Part shown: piece by piece, positions 33,901-45,325 of the stretch
Layout: every line of letters begins with the position of its first letter
Position numbering within the stretch: position 1 is the first letter of the stretch
Source: Hirudo medicinalis
Taxonomy: Eukaryota > Annelida > Clitellata > Hirudinida > Hirudinidae
Assembly: GCA_011800805.1 (NCBI GenBank)
Contig: MPNW01000666.1
Location: 64,317-111,816 of the forward strand
Reading direction: 5' to 3'
DNA: 47,500 nt
The notes under the pieces: model-generated
The model's database searches: none
The model's input: the letters and a program-made list of their open reading frames with translations, nothing else
Told to the model about the DNA's origin: nothing
Program-made: the position numbers and the translations under genes

Positions 33901-36900
33901 TCAACACAGAGGCAGAGAAAGTTGCTTTCTTGTTGGGCGTCAACTGCTCAGACCTCCTCAAGTGTCTGTTGACTCCAAAGGTCAAGGTCGGAAATGAATA
34001 CGTCACCAAGGGACAGAGCAAAGACCAGGTACAGGAAATCTGTAACCAATTTATTTACTCGGATTTGATCGAATTTTTTCGATTACACTCTCTAAACTTG
34101 GATTAATATTTCTGCTTATAATGACAGGTCGTCTACGCCGTGGCTGCTTTGGCTAAAGCCATTTACGCCAGGATGTTCTTGTGGTTGGTGGCTAGATGCA
34201 ACAAGACCTTGGACACCAAGCACAAGAGGCAGTACTTCATTGGTGTGTTGGATATTGCTGGATTCGAAATTTTCCAGGTGAGAATTTCTTTTGCGCTTTT
34301 AGTTCTTTTATTCCTTTTGTGCTCTGGGGTATCGGTTAATTAATTATCGAACTGGTTAACAGTACAACACCTTTGAGCAACTCTGCATCAACTACACCAA
34401 CGAGAGACTCCAGCAGTTCTTCAACCATCACATGTTCGTCTTGGAGCAGGAGGAATACAAGAAGGAAGGAATCCAGTGGGAATTCATTGACTTCGGCATG
34501 GACTTGCAACATTGCATTGATCTTATTGAGAAGGTTCGTGTCCTTGCATGAAGCGATTTCATATTCTTACTAATTAATTTGGAAGATTATCAAACATGCA
34601 ATTAATTAATTTCGAAGATTATCAAAAATGTAATTAGTTAAATATTAATCACAGCCTATGGGTATTCTGTCCATTCTGGAAGAAGAGTGTATGTTCCCCA
34701 AGGCTTCTGACAAGACCTTCCTGGCCAAACTGTTTGAGAACCACATGGGCAAATCAACCAACTTCGGCAAACCTAAACCAGTGAAGAATGTTCGCTTCGA
34801 GCCTCACTTCGAAGTCTACCATTACGCTGGAAATGTAAGATGATCTTTCAGTGGCGCTTACTTATTTTTAGTTTAATTAATTTATTAAATTGGTTTAGCA
34901 TGCAATCACAAAATTGAGCTGATCGAACGTTAAATGTTTGTTATATTTTAGGTTGGCTACAACATCCAGGGATGGTTGGACAAAAACAAGGACCCAATCC
35001 AAGAGTGCGTCGTTCAACTCATGCAGGCATCGAAAGAACCACTGGTTGCTAACTTCTTCAAGGATCCCGAAGAAGGTGATGAATATTCAGCAGTACCCAA
35101 TTGATTATTGCTTTGGTTGCTAATTAGTTAAATATGATTATTATTTCAATTATACCTTATCTTTCCTCAGGCGAAGGTAAGAAGAAAAAGAAGGGTTCTG
35201 CTTTCCAAACCATTTCTGGCATTCACAGGGTTCGTGAACAAGTTGTTATAAATATAATAATGTACTATTTAACTGATAAATCGGTCATAAATTATTTTAA
35301 TCATTCAACTGACGAATGTCTACAGGAACAACTGAACAAATTGATGGCCAACCTGAAAACCACTCATCCATCATTCGTTCGTTGCATCATCCCCAACGAA
35401 CAGAAGAAACCAGGTTATTAATTAACCTCCCTTTCATTTTTCAACCATCATGTTTTATATTTGAAACTTCTGTAGTGGACAGTCCATTAACTTTGGTGAA
35501 TCCTTCTTAGGTCTCATTGAAGCCGATTTGGTTCTCCACCAGTTGCAATGTAACGGTGTGTTGGAAGGTATCAGGATTTGCAGAAAGGGTTTTCCCAACA
35601 GGATGATCTACTCTGAATTCAAACAACGGTTTGTTCACTGCTTCCTCTGTAACTGTGAATAAACATAAGACGCACAACCAGGACTGCCGAGGGGGAGGGG
35701 GCAGGGGATGCAGGTGCCCAGGCGCACGCCCGGGTTTTAATCCCTAGTTTTTGCTTTACAATTACCAAATTGACATAACGTGGGGGCCACTGGCTGCTCT
35801 GCCTGGAGGCCCGAAATTTCTGTCGGCGGCCCTGCGTCCAACCACAATTTCTTGTTAAAATTTGTAATTTTACACCACTAAGATTCGCATCTCTAAAATA
35901 TTTGAATTTATTTATTTAATGTCATTTAATAAGTTGTTGTTTAATTTAAAACAGTTACTCCATCTTGGCACCCAACGTCATCCCACAAGGATTTGTCGAT
36001 GGAAAAGTTGTCAGCGAGAAAGTTTTGGCTGCTCTTCAATTGGACACCAACGATTACCGTTTGGGTCACACGAAAGTCTTCTTCAAGGCAGGAGTCCTGG
36101 GTATGCTTGAGGACATGAGGGACGAGAGACTGTCCAAGATCTTGTCCAACTTCCAGGCTCGTATCAGAGGATACCTCATCAGGAAGAACTACAAGAAGCT
36201 CCAGGATCAGAGGTTTGGTTTAGTCTAACAATAAATTTGATGCTTTAACAATTAGGAATATCAATCAAATGATAATTTATATTCACAGAGTTGCTCTGAG
36301 TGTTATTCAGCGCAACATTCGTCGCTGGATGGCCATGAGGAACTGGCAATGGTGGAAGTTGTACACCAGGGTGAAGCCACTCTTGTCTGTGGCTCGTCAG
36401 GAGGACGAGATGAAGAAACAGCAGGAGGAATTCGAAAAGACCAAGGAAGAACTTGCCAAGATTTCCAAGCAGAAGAAGGAATTGGAGGAGCAAAACAGCG
36501 TCCTCACGCAGGCCAAGAATGATCTGTCGCTCCAACTCCAAGCAGAACAGGACAACATGGCTGACATGGAGGAAAGAATTGCTCAGTTGGTCAACCAGAA
36601 AGGAGATTATGAAGAACAGGTTGGATACTTTATCAGTACTTGAATAATTATACAGCAAATATTTAACTTATCCTTATAAATAAATTAAGGCATATTGCAT
36701 GAAGAGAATTTGCCTAATAACTATGAATTAATAGGTCAAAGAGCTCGAGGAGCGCCTGTCACACCAGGAAGGAACATCAGAAGAATTGGAAGCAGCCAAG
36801 GAAAAACTGGAAGATGAAGTTGCAGCTTTGAAGAGGGACGTTGAAAACTTCGAAACTAGTCTCCAGAAAGCTGAACAGGACAAACAAACCAAGGACAACC

Positions 36901-39900
36901 AAATCAAAACTCTCAACGAGGAAATGGCCAGACAGGATGAAAATGTTGCAAAGCTGCAGAAGGACAAGAAGAGCTTGGAAGATACCATCAAGAACACTCA
37001 ACAAACTCTGGTTGCTGAGGAAGAAAAGGTCAACAACTTGACAAAACTCAAGCAGAAACTCGAAAGCAATATTGACGAGGTATGGTGACTCTACAAACCT
37101 AACAAAACCCTGTAACTAAATAATTGCTGATTTCGATGTCCTTAATCAACTTTCAGTTGGAAGAGAACCTGGAAAGAGAAAAGAAGGTGAGATCCGATGT
37201 TGAAAAGGCCAAGAGGAAGGTTGAATCTGACCTCAAGCAGACCCAAGAAACTGTTGAAGAACTCGAGAGAGCCAAACGTGAACTCGAAGAGCACGGAAGA
37301 AGGTTAAACTTTTTCAATTCGATGAAATCTTTGTGAACAGTCGCGTTGAAGGATTGCATTAAAAACTTGTTGATGTCTTACAGGAAGGATTCTGAGATTA
37401 GCGGTTTGAACAGCAAACTTGAAAGCGAACAATCCTTGGTGGCCCAACTTCAGAAGAAGATCAAGGAACTCCAGGTTTATTTCACTGTTGACGTCATTCT
37501 TTGTTTATTTCATGCTCGATTATATTGCGAAGTCGGGATAAATGTTTTTTCTTAAATAGTTGCCAATTAGTTGAGTTAACATAATAAGCAATGAAAAAAA
37601 ATACCAATCCTTATGTCAGTCAGAGTGAAGTTTAAAAGTGTTGCTGACTAATAACAAAATTAAAATTCTTTAAAACAATTTCAGGCCAGAATTGCTGAGC
37701 TGGAAGAGGAATTGGAAGCAGAAAGGGCATCCAGAAGCAAGGTTGGTTTACTTATGAGTAACTCATTGAGAATCATTTTCTTCACATAATAGAGATGCAT
37801 TTGTGATCTTTCATTTCTTTCTAAAATTTTGTTTGTAATCTTCAGAGCGACAAACAACGTGTTGAACTTCAAAGGGAATTGGACGACCTGAGCCAACGAC
37901 TCGATGAAGCAGGTGGTGCCACTCAGGCTCAACTGGAATTGAACAAGAAGAGAGAGGCTGAACTCCAGAAACTCAGGAGGGACCTCGAGGAAAGCCACGC
38001 TCAGAGCGAGGCACAGACAGCTGCTCTTCGCAAGAAGCAACAAGATGCTGTCAACGAACTCGCCGAACAACTTGACCAGGTTCAGAAAGCCAAGCAGAGG
38101 TAAACAGCTTGAGTAAAGAATGAATTCAAATGGGACTTTGACTTAACATTGACGTTGCTCTCCATTCAGAATTGAAAAAGAGAAGCAACAACTCAAGGCT
38201 GAAGTGGATGACTTCAAGTCTCAGGCTGATTCTCTCTCCAAATCAAGGGTTGGTATTTGTTATTTAACCATTAAAGACATATTATGATAAATTCTAACAA
38301 AATGTTTTGCAGAGCAATGCTGACAAGATTGCCAAGCAACTTGAGCAACAACTGGCTGATTTGAATGCCAAATACGAACAAGCCAGCAGAGACATCCAAG
38401 AACTCAACTCGCAGAAGACAAAGGTGACTCATATCCGCAAGCAAAAATAAAACAACAAAATGTTTACAAATGCAATACATTTATGTGAACTTGTAAGAAT
38501 TCCACTAATAATGTTAGCATATCTTTAAATATACATTTAAATATTCCGTAGGCTGTTAACGAATGTGCTGACAAGAGCAGAAAACTGGAGGAAGCCGAGG
38601 CTCTGCTTGCTCAGCTAACCAAGGCCAAGCAGACTCTGACCAAGCAGTTGGATGATGCCACTGGATCCTTGGAGGAGGAAAGCAGACTTCGTGCCAAGGC
38701 TCAAGGAGATTTGAGGAACGCTCAAGCTGATCTTGACCAGGCTAAGGAACAACTTGACGAAGAACAGGAGAGCAAGGCAGAACTGCAGAAGGCTCTTGCC
38801 AAGGCTAACAACGAGGTAAAAATAAATAAACAAAAATTTGAAATAATAATTCAGAAATTTTAAGTTATCGTAAACTTAACTTAATTTATTCTCCAGGTTG
38901 CCAACTGGAAGCGTAAGGCCGAGAGCGGTGGAGGTGACGTGAGATCAGAAGAAGTTGAGGAACTGAAGAAGAAGTTGAATGCCAAAGTTCAGGACCTCGA
39001 AAGTCAATTGGAGGCTTCACAGAGCAAGTGCTCAGCTTTGGAGAAGCTTAAGTCCAGACTCCAGGCTGAACTTGAAGACCTGTCCATTGAAGTCGAAAGA
39101 GTGAGGAATAAATTGATATATTTTGTTTATTATCAACAATTCATTGAGCACTATTTACATATTATTCGAATATTCATTCTAGTCTCAAAGCTTTGCCTCT
39201 CAAGCCGAGAAACGTCAGCGTAGCTCGACAAAACCATCGACGAATGGAAGCGCAAGGTTGCTGACCTTCAAGGGGAACTGGAAAGAGCTCAGAAGGATGG
39301 AAGAACAACTGCCGCTGAAGTCTACAAGTTGAGGGCAGAAATCGAAGAGGGACACGATGCTTTGGAGGCTCTGAAGAGAGAAAACAAGAACCTTTCAGGT
39401 AAATAATTCTGTAATATATTCTTATTTAATAAATTTAAAGTTTTAATGATAATAATAATCAATAATTCAGACGAAATCCACGACCTCACTGAACAATTGG
39501 GTGAAGGTGGAAAGAGTGTCAGTGAAGTTGAAAAAGCCAAGAGACGTCTCGAACTTGAGAAGGAAGAACTTCAAGCCGCCCTTGAGGAAGCCGAAGCTGC
39601 TCTTGAACAAGAGGAGGCCAAGGCCCAGAGAGCACAGCTGGAGATTGCCAATGTGAAACAAGACGTTGAAAGAAGACTGGCTGAAAAGGAGGAGGAATTT
39701 GAAAACACGAGGTGCCTTCGAAAATCCATTAATTCGCAATTAGATTTTGATATTCGGTAGCTTACTTTCTTACTAACAAATTAAAATAAATTCAAACATA
39801 ATTATTTAAATTTCGATTCTGCCGTTTCTTACCTTAACCTTATTGAATGTTCATGAAAACAGACGCAACCACCAGAGGGCCCTCGAATCCATGCAGGCCA

Positions 39901-41611
39901 GTCTTGAGGCAGAAGCCAGAGGAAAGGCAGAGGCACTGAGGAGCAAGAAGAAGTTGGAGCAGGACATCAACGAACTGGAAGTCGCTGTTGATACTGCCAA
40001 CAGGTCAAAGGCAGAATCAGACAAGGTCATCAAGAAACTCCAAACTCAAATTCAAGAAATTCAACTGCAGGTTAGTTTGAAATCCATGTGACCAAAGATA
40101 GTATTCTACAAAAGTTAGAATGAAGCCACTAATCCATTTACAGTGCAGACAGTAATAATATGTAACTTGTAATAATTTAACATTAAATATATATTCTGAA
40201 TAGGTTCAAGATGAACAGAGAGCCAGAGAAGAGGCCAAGGATCAATACAATAACTCCGAACGTAGGGCAATGGTTCTTGCCGGAGAGTTGGAAGAATTGA
40301 GGAATCAACTAGATTCAGCTGAACGTGCCAGAAAACAAGCAGAATCTGAACTCGGTGAAGTTGCAGATAGAGTTGGCGAACTCACTTCTGCCAACGGATC
40401 GCTGTCTTCAGCTAAGCGCAAGCTGGAAGCTGACCTTGCAGCTATGCAGGTAAACATTAGTATTCCTTAATAAGTGCATCTTATGACAACAATAGGTAAT
40501 AATAACAATGATAATAACTAAATCGTGTTTTATTAAGTCCGACCTGGAGGACCAAGCCAACGAACTGCACCAAGCCGAAGAATTGTCTAAGAGAGCAAGC
40601 ATGGAAAGCCAGAAATTGGCCGACGACTTGAGACAAGAACAGGAACATTCTTCTCAGATTGAAAAGTTGAGGAGAGCTCTTGAAACTCAGGTCAAGGAAC
40701 TCCAGGCTCACTTAGATGAGGCTGAATCATCCGCCATGAAGGGTGGCAAGAAGACCCTCCAGAAATTGGAGCAGAAGGTCAGAGAATTGGAAGTCGAATT
40801 GGAGGGTGAACAACGTCGTTACCAGGAAACAGACAAGAACATGAGGAAGCAGGAGAGAAGAATCAAGGAATTGGCTCTCCAGGCTGAAGAAGACAAGAAG
40901 GCTCAGGACAGGCTAAACGAAACCATTGATCAACTCCAGCAAAAACTCAAGACCTACAAGAGACAAGTCGAAGAGGCTGTAAGTCAATTAATTGGAATGA
41001 AACAGCATTTATGGATTTAATTGCATAATGCGAAATATAACTATCCAAGTGATGAGCTGGTGACACTATGAAACACTTGTGCGGTTTGCAGGAAGAAATT
41101 GCAGCAGTGAACTTGGCCAAATACCGCAAGGTACAACACGATCTTGAAGAAGCGGAGGAAAGAGCTGACTCTGCCGAGGGTAACCTCTCGAGGTTCAGGG
41201 CCAAGAGCAGGTCATCTGCTTCTGTTGCCAGACCAGTGAACAGCCTCAACAACGCCGTTGGTGCAGGAACTGGAGGTCATTCCGCAGTTGGAGGCCTTTC
41301 CACCGTTGGAGTTCATTCCGGGCTTGGGGGTCACTCTAACCTTGGAGGTCATTCTAACCTTGGAGGTCATTCTAACCTTGGAGGTCATTCTAACCTTGGA
41401 AGTCACTCTAACCTTGGAGGAGGTTCGACTGTTGAAACCACCAGGCACACCACCACCGGCGGTCCTGTGAGTAGCAACGATTACAAAGCATTAGTAATAG
41501 TTCATAAGCATCATCACTTAAATGAAATACGATTTTAAACTTGGTTTTCATAAAATTTAGGGTGGATTCAAATTGATTCTCACTGAACGCTCTTCTCGCA
41601 CTCTTGAATAG
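30916..41611 (+). CDS. Mhc: Muscle myosin heavy chain (class II), 36 coding exons
   Basis: Encodes the thick-filament motor that hydrolyses ATP and pulls on actin in muscle. The conceptual protein is about 2019 residues: N-terminal SH3-like segment, motor (about 85-780), two IQ motifs for light chains (about 780-830), long heptad-repeat rod (about 840-1918) and a 100-residue non-helical tail; typical muscle MHCs have 1930-1960. The start (ATG 30916, [20 protein letters not shown]) matches the family N-terminus. All 35 junctions are GT..AG, and every phase agrees except in exon 30, where one base is missing (see below). Each motor exon occurs once: no duplicated alternative exons were found in the introns, unlike fly and scallop Mhc. 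Codon use is GC-richer than in the introns. The stop is TAG 41609-41611. Confidence 0.97.
32406..32585 (+). repeat. tRNA-derived SINE, copy 2, in myosin intron 5
   Basis: Box A TGGCCGAATGG (32415-32425) and box B GTTCGAATCCC (32470-32480) match RNA polymerase III internal promoters at tRNA spacing, followed by a tRNA-unrelated body (GATGCTTAAGGCACTC, then a TCCATGTACTTCCTCACTTC segment). It is better preserved than the copy at 28.9 kb. It lies in sense orientation in the intron between exons 5 and 6 (32374-32672) and does not disturb the splice sites. Confidence 0.7.
35690..35831 (-). repeat. Dispersed repeat R1, copy 2, in myosin intron 18
   Basis: Read on the minus strand it starts GGCCGCCGACAGAAATTT and passes through GTTATGTCAATTTGGTAAT, matching 15428-15573. 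It fills much of the intron at 35629-35954 and is far GC-richer than other myosin introns. Inserted in antisense orientation to the host gene. Confidence 0.7.
36735..40978 (+). other. Mhc: Myosin exons 21-34: coiled-coil rod (S2 and LMM)
   Basis: Exons: 36735-37079, 37157-37302, 37384-37474, 37685-37741, 37846-38099, 38170-38248, 38313-38423, 38552-38815, 38897-39100, 39183-39398, 39471-39711, 39863-40070, 40204-40449, 40538-40978. They encode continuous heptad repeats rich in Glu, Lys, Leu and Gln, without prolines, that dimerise and pack into thick filaments. Recognisable family stretches include [18 protein letters not shown] and [17 protein letters not shown]. In the exon at 39183-39398 the frame is lost: AEKRQRS is followed one base out of phase by [15 protein letters not shown]. 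Confidence 0.93.
41092..41611 (+). other. Mhc: Myosin exons 35-36: rod end and Gly/His/Ser repeat tail
   Basis: Exons 41092-41466 and 41561-41611. The coiled coil ends at SRFRAKSR (residue about 1918), the usual position. It is followed by a 100-residue non-helical tail holding eight 18-bp units (41272-41415) that encode hexapeptides: [24 protein letters not shown] four times and GSHSNL. A Thr-rich stretch and a 16-residue last exon ([16 protein letters not shown]) follow. Tailpieces of other muscle MHCs are short and lack such a repeat. Retention of intron 35 would give another end ([12 protein letters not shown]...), so tail isoforms are possible. Confidence 0.88.
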
Positions 41612-41930
41612 AAGGTATAACGGACGTTCAACGAGGTTTTTTTTACATTTAGAAATCAAGAGGATTTTATTGTGCTCACTTCTCGAATTACGAAGAACTT
41701 ATTCAAATTATTTAAATTTATTTTTCAGATTAACCCGAAAAAAAGGATGGATTTTTGTACAATTTTTGGAAATTTTCAGTCTACCAAAGACATTTTTTGA
41801 CACCATAAATATTATTTATCCAGTAATTGACAACAACATTTAGTGTTACCTTCGAGTTTGTGCAATTGGAGTGCTTTAGTTAGTCAAATAAATTGTTTGC
41901 CAATAAACGTCATTTACAAATATTTCAAAA
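41612..41930 (+). other. 3' UTR of myosin with two polyadenylation signals
   Basis: AT-rich, with AATAAA at 41887-41892 and 41902-41907. Cleavage is expected near 41920-41935. Confidence 0.65.
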
Positions 41931-44900
41931 CTTTTGTTGTGAAAACCTTAAATTATCATCAAGCCACATCCGCTCAGAACTTCACTTCAATGCTCTCCAC
42001 AGCATGAATTGCAAATCTATATTTACATTTACAAAGGCTTTTAACTTAAATCGTGGTATTAATCGAAATACTCGCATAATTTTGCACAAAAAATGTTCCT
42101 CTGTAAAACCGACAAAGCAAAGATGGTGTATGGCTTTAGGATCAGTGGACAAGTTGTTGGAGGATGTTTTCTGAGGTGCTTTCATGGCCAGCACAATGGA
42201 GGCTCTTAGGATTTATTGCTTGCTTTGTGCACAGTTCCTCGAACATGACCTAACTGGGGAGAGGATTGTCAGTAATTTGAGGAATTTTCTGAGCAAATTC
42301 TAATTTCAAACCATTCTTATCCATTTCATAAGATAAGGGCGCAGTTCAGGAAGTCTTTGGCCTTGAAATAATTTGTTTGTTTTTTTTTAGATTAATGGTT
42401 TACAAGAAAGGAATTAACCGCCAACAAAGAATTGATTGATTGACTTACAAATATATTGACTTACCAATAAAAAACGTCTGCCTCTTTGATGCTGCACCAA
42501 TTTCATTTATTGGAAAAGTTGAAGTGTGCTTTCCCAATGAATTGCAAAACCCTCAAAGCAATTCATCAAGCTGCATCAAATGAATTCTCTTTTCTAGAAT
42601 TCATTTTATCATTTCAGTTTTACTTTTTTCCTGGAATCAATAAAACGTTCCGACCTTTCTCGTTTGATATCGTAAGTTCAATGCATTATTTTGTTACTTA
42701 TGTCAGGAATAAGTTTACTTGAATAAATGAAAGGATGGATCGATTCTAGAGCATCCTGTTAGTTGATTGTTGTTTTGAGGTAAATCAACACTAAGGCATG
42801 ATATCAAAATAAATATTTATTTTTATTGACCAAATTGAAAGATTGGAAGGAATTTTTAAATAAAATAAAAAAAACTTGTCAGAAGAAATCAGTGCACAAA
42901 TACGGAGGAAGGAAATTCATTGCAAGATGAAAAGTTTACATCCATTGTAAGATTTTTTGAATTAAAATCTTTCAATCAGCGAACATTTCATGACTTGATT
43001 TGAATCGACCGGAAGTTGCCATGAATTGCAGAAAATGGCGCCCAATAACGAGTCCCTTGCGTGATGTGCTCCATTTCCTCAGCCGCAAATTCATTAATTG
43101 CCCGAGAAATATCTCTTCACCATTCTCCTCATGCCTACAAAATGACCTCCACTGGCTTCTTATTTGCTTGCTGATAAACATGTGACGATGTGCTATTTTT
43201 AAGTATGTTATGTGATATATTCATTATAGTTCTACAATAATTTTTATAATATTACAAGTATTTTTCATTAAACGTATATTATTCGTTAAAATATAATCGC
43301 CATTTTATGCAACTTTATAATAATATTATTGTAATTACAACATGTTGTTATTATTATTATATCATGTAGTACTATGCAGAAAGTATGCAGTTTTATTCTT
43401 TGTTTGAGGAGCTCGAAATGATTTCATTGCTGATGTCACCGTCGAAAGTGCTTCCTTCTCAAACATTTCCTTAAATTGATCACAAAAAGTTTTCAAAAAC
43501 ATTTCAAAGCACAAACTAAGACTTTAAAGGCGCAGTTAGAGAACCGCTTGTTGGATATTTTGTAGGAATATTGAGCCATAAACCTTTTTTATATCTGAAT
43601 TTTAGAATTAACTTCAACAAAACATTTTATTTGTATCCTCTAAACTCTATAATAAAATGGAATGCCTATATCAGGCCACCAGGAGCGGACTTAAATGTCA
43701 AGTTAAATAATTTCCTTCCAGCATTAAGCGCCAAGTAATCGAACCATCCTCCATCATTCAGGCAGAAGACAACCGCGCATGAGTATAAAATTATCTCTGA
43801 AAAAAATCATTCTAAAAAATTTGAAAACAGATGTTCTACTTGAATTTAAAGATTTTGAACTCCTAGAAATAATTATGCAAGTTTGAAAATATATAATATT
43901 TAAAGTTCTAAGTACAATCTAATACGTGAAGTTATTGAAAGTGGCTATAAATAATCTCTAATTGACTCTATCTATTCTACGCTTTCAATGCTATCAAATG
44001 AATGCTATGCAATGCTTTCAATGCTATCAAATGAATGCAAGCAATCATTTCAAGTCCAATCATAAGGACTTCTTTTTCATCTTCAATTGAGCTAAAAATC
44101 TGAAAAAATAATGTTTATGTACTTTAATTCGAACGACAAGGGTTTGCTAAATTCTTACGAGTCTAAATATTTCTATTTAGGCAAACTAATTTGCCATCAA
44201 CAATGTAATAACTCGTCATTTGAATGCCATTAATACATTATTATTTGCATAATTTCATCTGTTACTGAAATATCCGCATTTAAGCCTCACGTGACTATCG
44301 GCAAATAGGATTTCATTGAAGATTGCATTTGTCTGTTGCTCCAGAAACTGTGGTCATGACGGTCCCTGGAAGTTCTTTGACCTTCGCTGTCAAATCATCC
44401 AAGTTCTTTGGAAAACCGGAGCCTTTAATAAATTAATAAAGATATTTGACATTAATTCAAATAAATTGTTAGATATATTTATTTGCATATAAGCATGTAT
44501 ATATAGCTTAATATATGTATACAGGTGTAACTTTCAATTATACTCAAATAATTACGTGATTAAAGTTTATTTATTCATTTCAAAAAGTTCTTTGAGAATG
44601 TTTTCTTTTTGAAATTCAGATGAAAGATCAAAGGTGATCGCAGATAAGCAGAAATCATCGGATTAAAACCTTCAAGGAATTTGTCCTAATTTGAAGTTTA
44701 CAATTTTTCAGTTTTAATTTAGAATTCAATCAATTCAATCAATTCAATCAATTCAATCTTGTTCGTTAAGAAACGTAGCTGGAAATTTTTGTATGATATA
44801 GATTCATAACAAATGTCTTTTTAATTATTACTAGTTAGCATTTTTTTAATAACTTAATAAATAATTCAAAAATTTAATAAGTAATTTATTTAATACAACC

Positions 44901-45012
44901 ATGGATATTCAACGCCGTAGAACGATAACATTTTTAAATATGAATAAATATGAATAACAACATCACGAATCAAAAACATCTCAAAATGGTTCATTCATTG
45001 ATAATCATTATC
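41931..45012. other. Gene-free region downstream of myosin
   Basis: No supported gene; frames at 41893-42174, 42486-42722 and 42972-43185 have no motif. It contains a duplicated TGCTATGCAATGCTTTCAAT-type stretch (about 43985-44040) and a 9-bp AATTCAATC repeat (44723-44758). Confidence 0.5.
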
Positions 45013-45111
45013 GCAGTCGTCGTCGTGGTCATCATCATCATCGTCGACGTCATCGTCGTCATCGTCATCATCATCATCATCGTCGTCGTCATCGTCATCA
45101 TCACCATCTCA
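45013..45111. repeat. (ATC)/(GTC) microsatellite
   Basis: About 100 bp of ATC and GTC triplets; the overlapping frame encodes only Ile/Val. Confidence 0.9.
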
Positions 45112-45244
45112 AATCCACGGAACATCGTGAGGTCAGTGTGGACTAGAGAGATAGCACGTGACATGGAGATGATTCGATCGTGCCGATGAACCCGCCAGCA
45201 TCCGTGTCATCCTATTAAGCCGTGCAATGGAATTACCATGCGTG

Positions 45245-45325
45245 TTGTCGTCATCCTCTCACTTTCTCTCCATCTCTCCTACTTTCTCTCTCTCTATCTC
45301 TCACTCTCTCTCTCTCTCTGCCTCT
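45245..45325. repeat. CT-rich polypyrimidine tract
   Basis: Imperfect CTCTCT/TCTCCAT repeats on the plus strand, about 80 bp; a purine/pyrimidine strand-biased tract. Confidence 0.8.

Larger units (their letters stand above)
30916..36619 (+). other. Mhc: Myosin exons 1-20: motor head, lever arm and start of the rod
   Basis: Exons: 30916-31110, 31449-31592, 31789-31945, 32106-32133, 32271-32373, 32673-32768, 32924-32987, 33130-33231, 33409-33512, 33632-33770, 33910-34028, 34128-34277, 34363-34533, 34655-34834, 34952-35075, 35171-35229, 35326-35413, 35511-35628, 35955-36212, 36289-36619. P-loop GESGAGKT is residues 176-183; switch I NNNSSRFG 235-242; switch II DIAGFE 459-464. Loop 1 ([10 protein letters not shown]) and Lys-rich loop 2 (GEGKKKKKG) are normal, and the reactive thiols are Cys688 and Cys698. 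The second IQ region reads [18 protein letters not shown], followed by the invariant VKPLL that marks the head-rod junction. All catalytic motifs are intact, so an active motor is expected. Confidence 0.95.

Noticed and set aside
36245..36658. Minus-strand ORFs of 70-137 codons over the myosin rod exons
   Set aside because: They mirror the coiled-coil coding strand (Leu/Phe/Ser-rich complements of Glu/Lys codons) and stop at exon borders of the sense gene.
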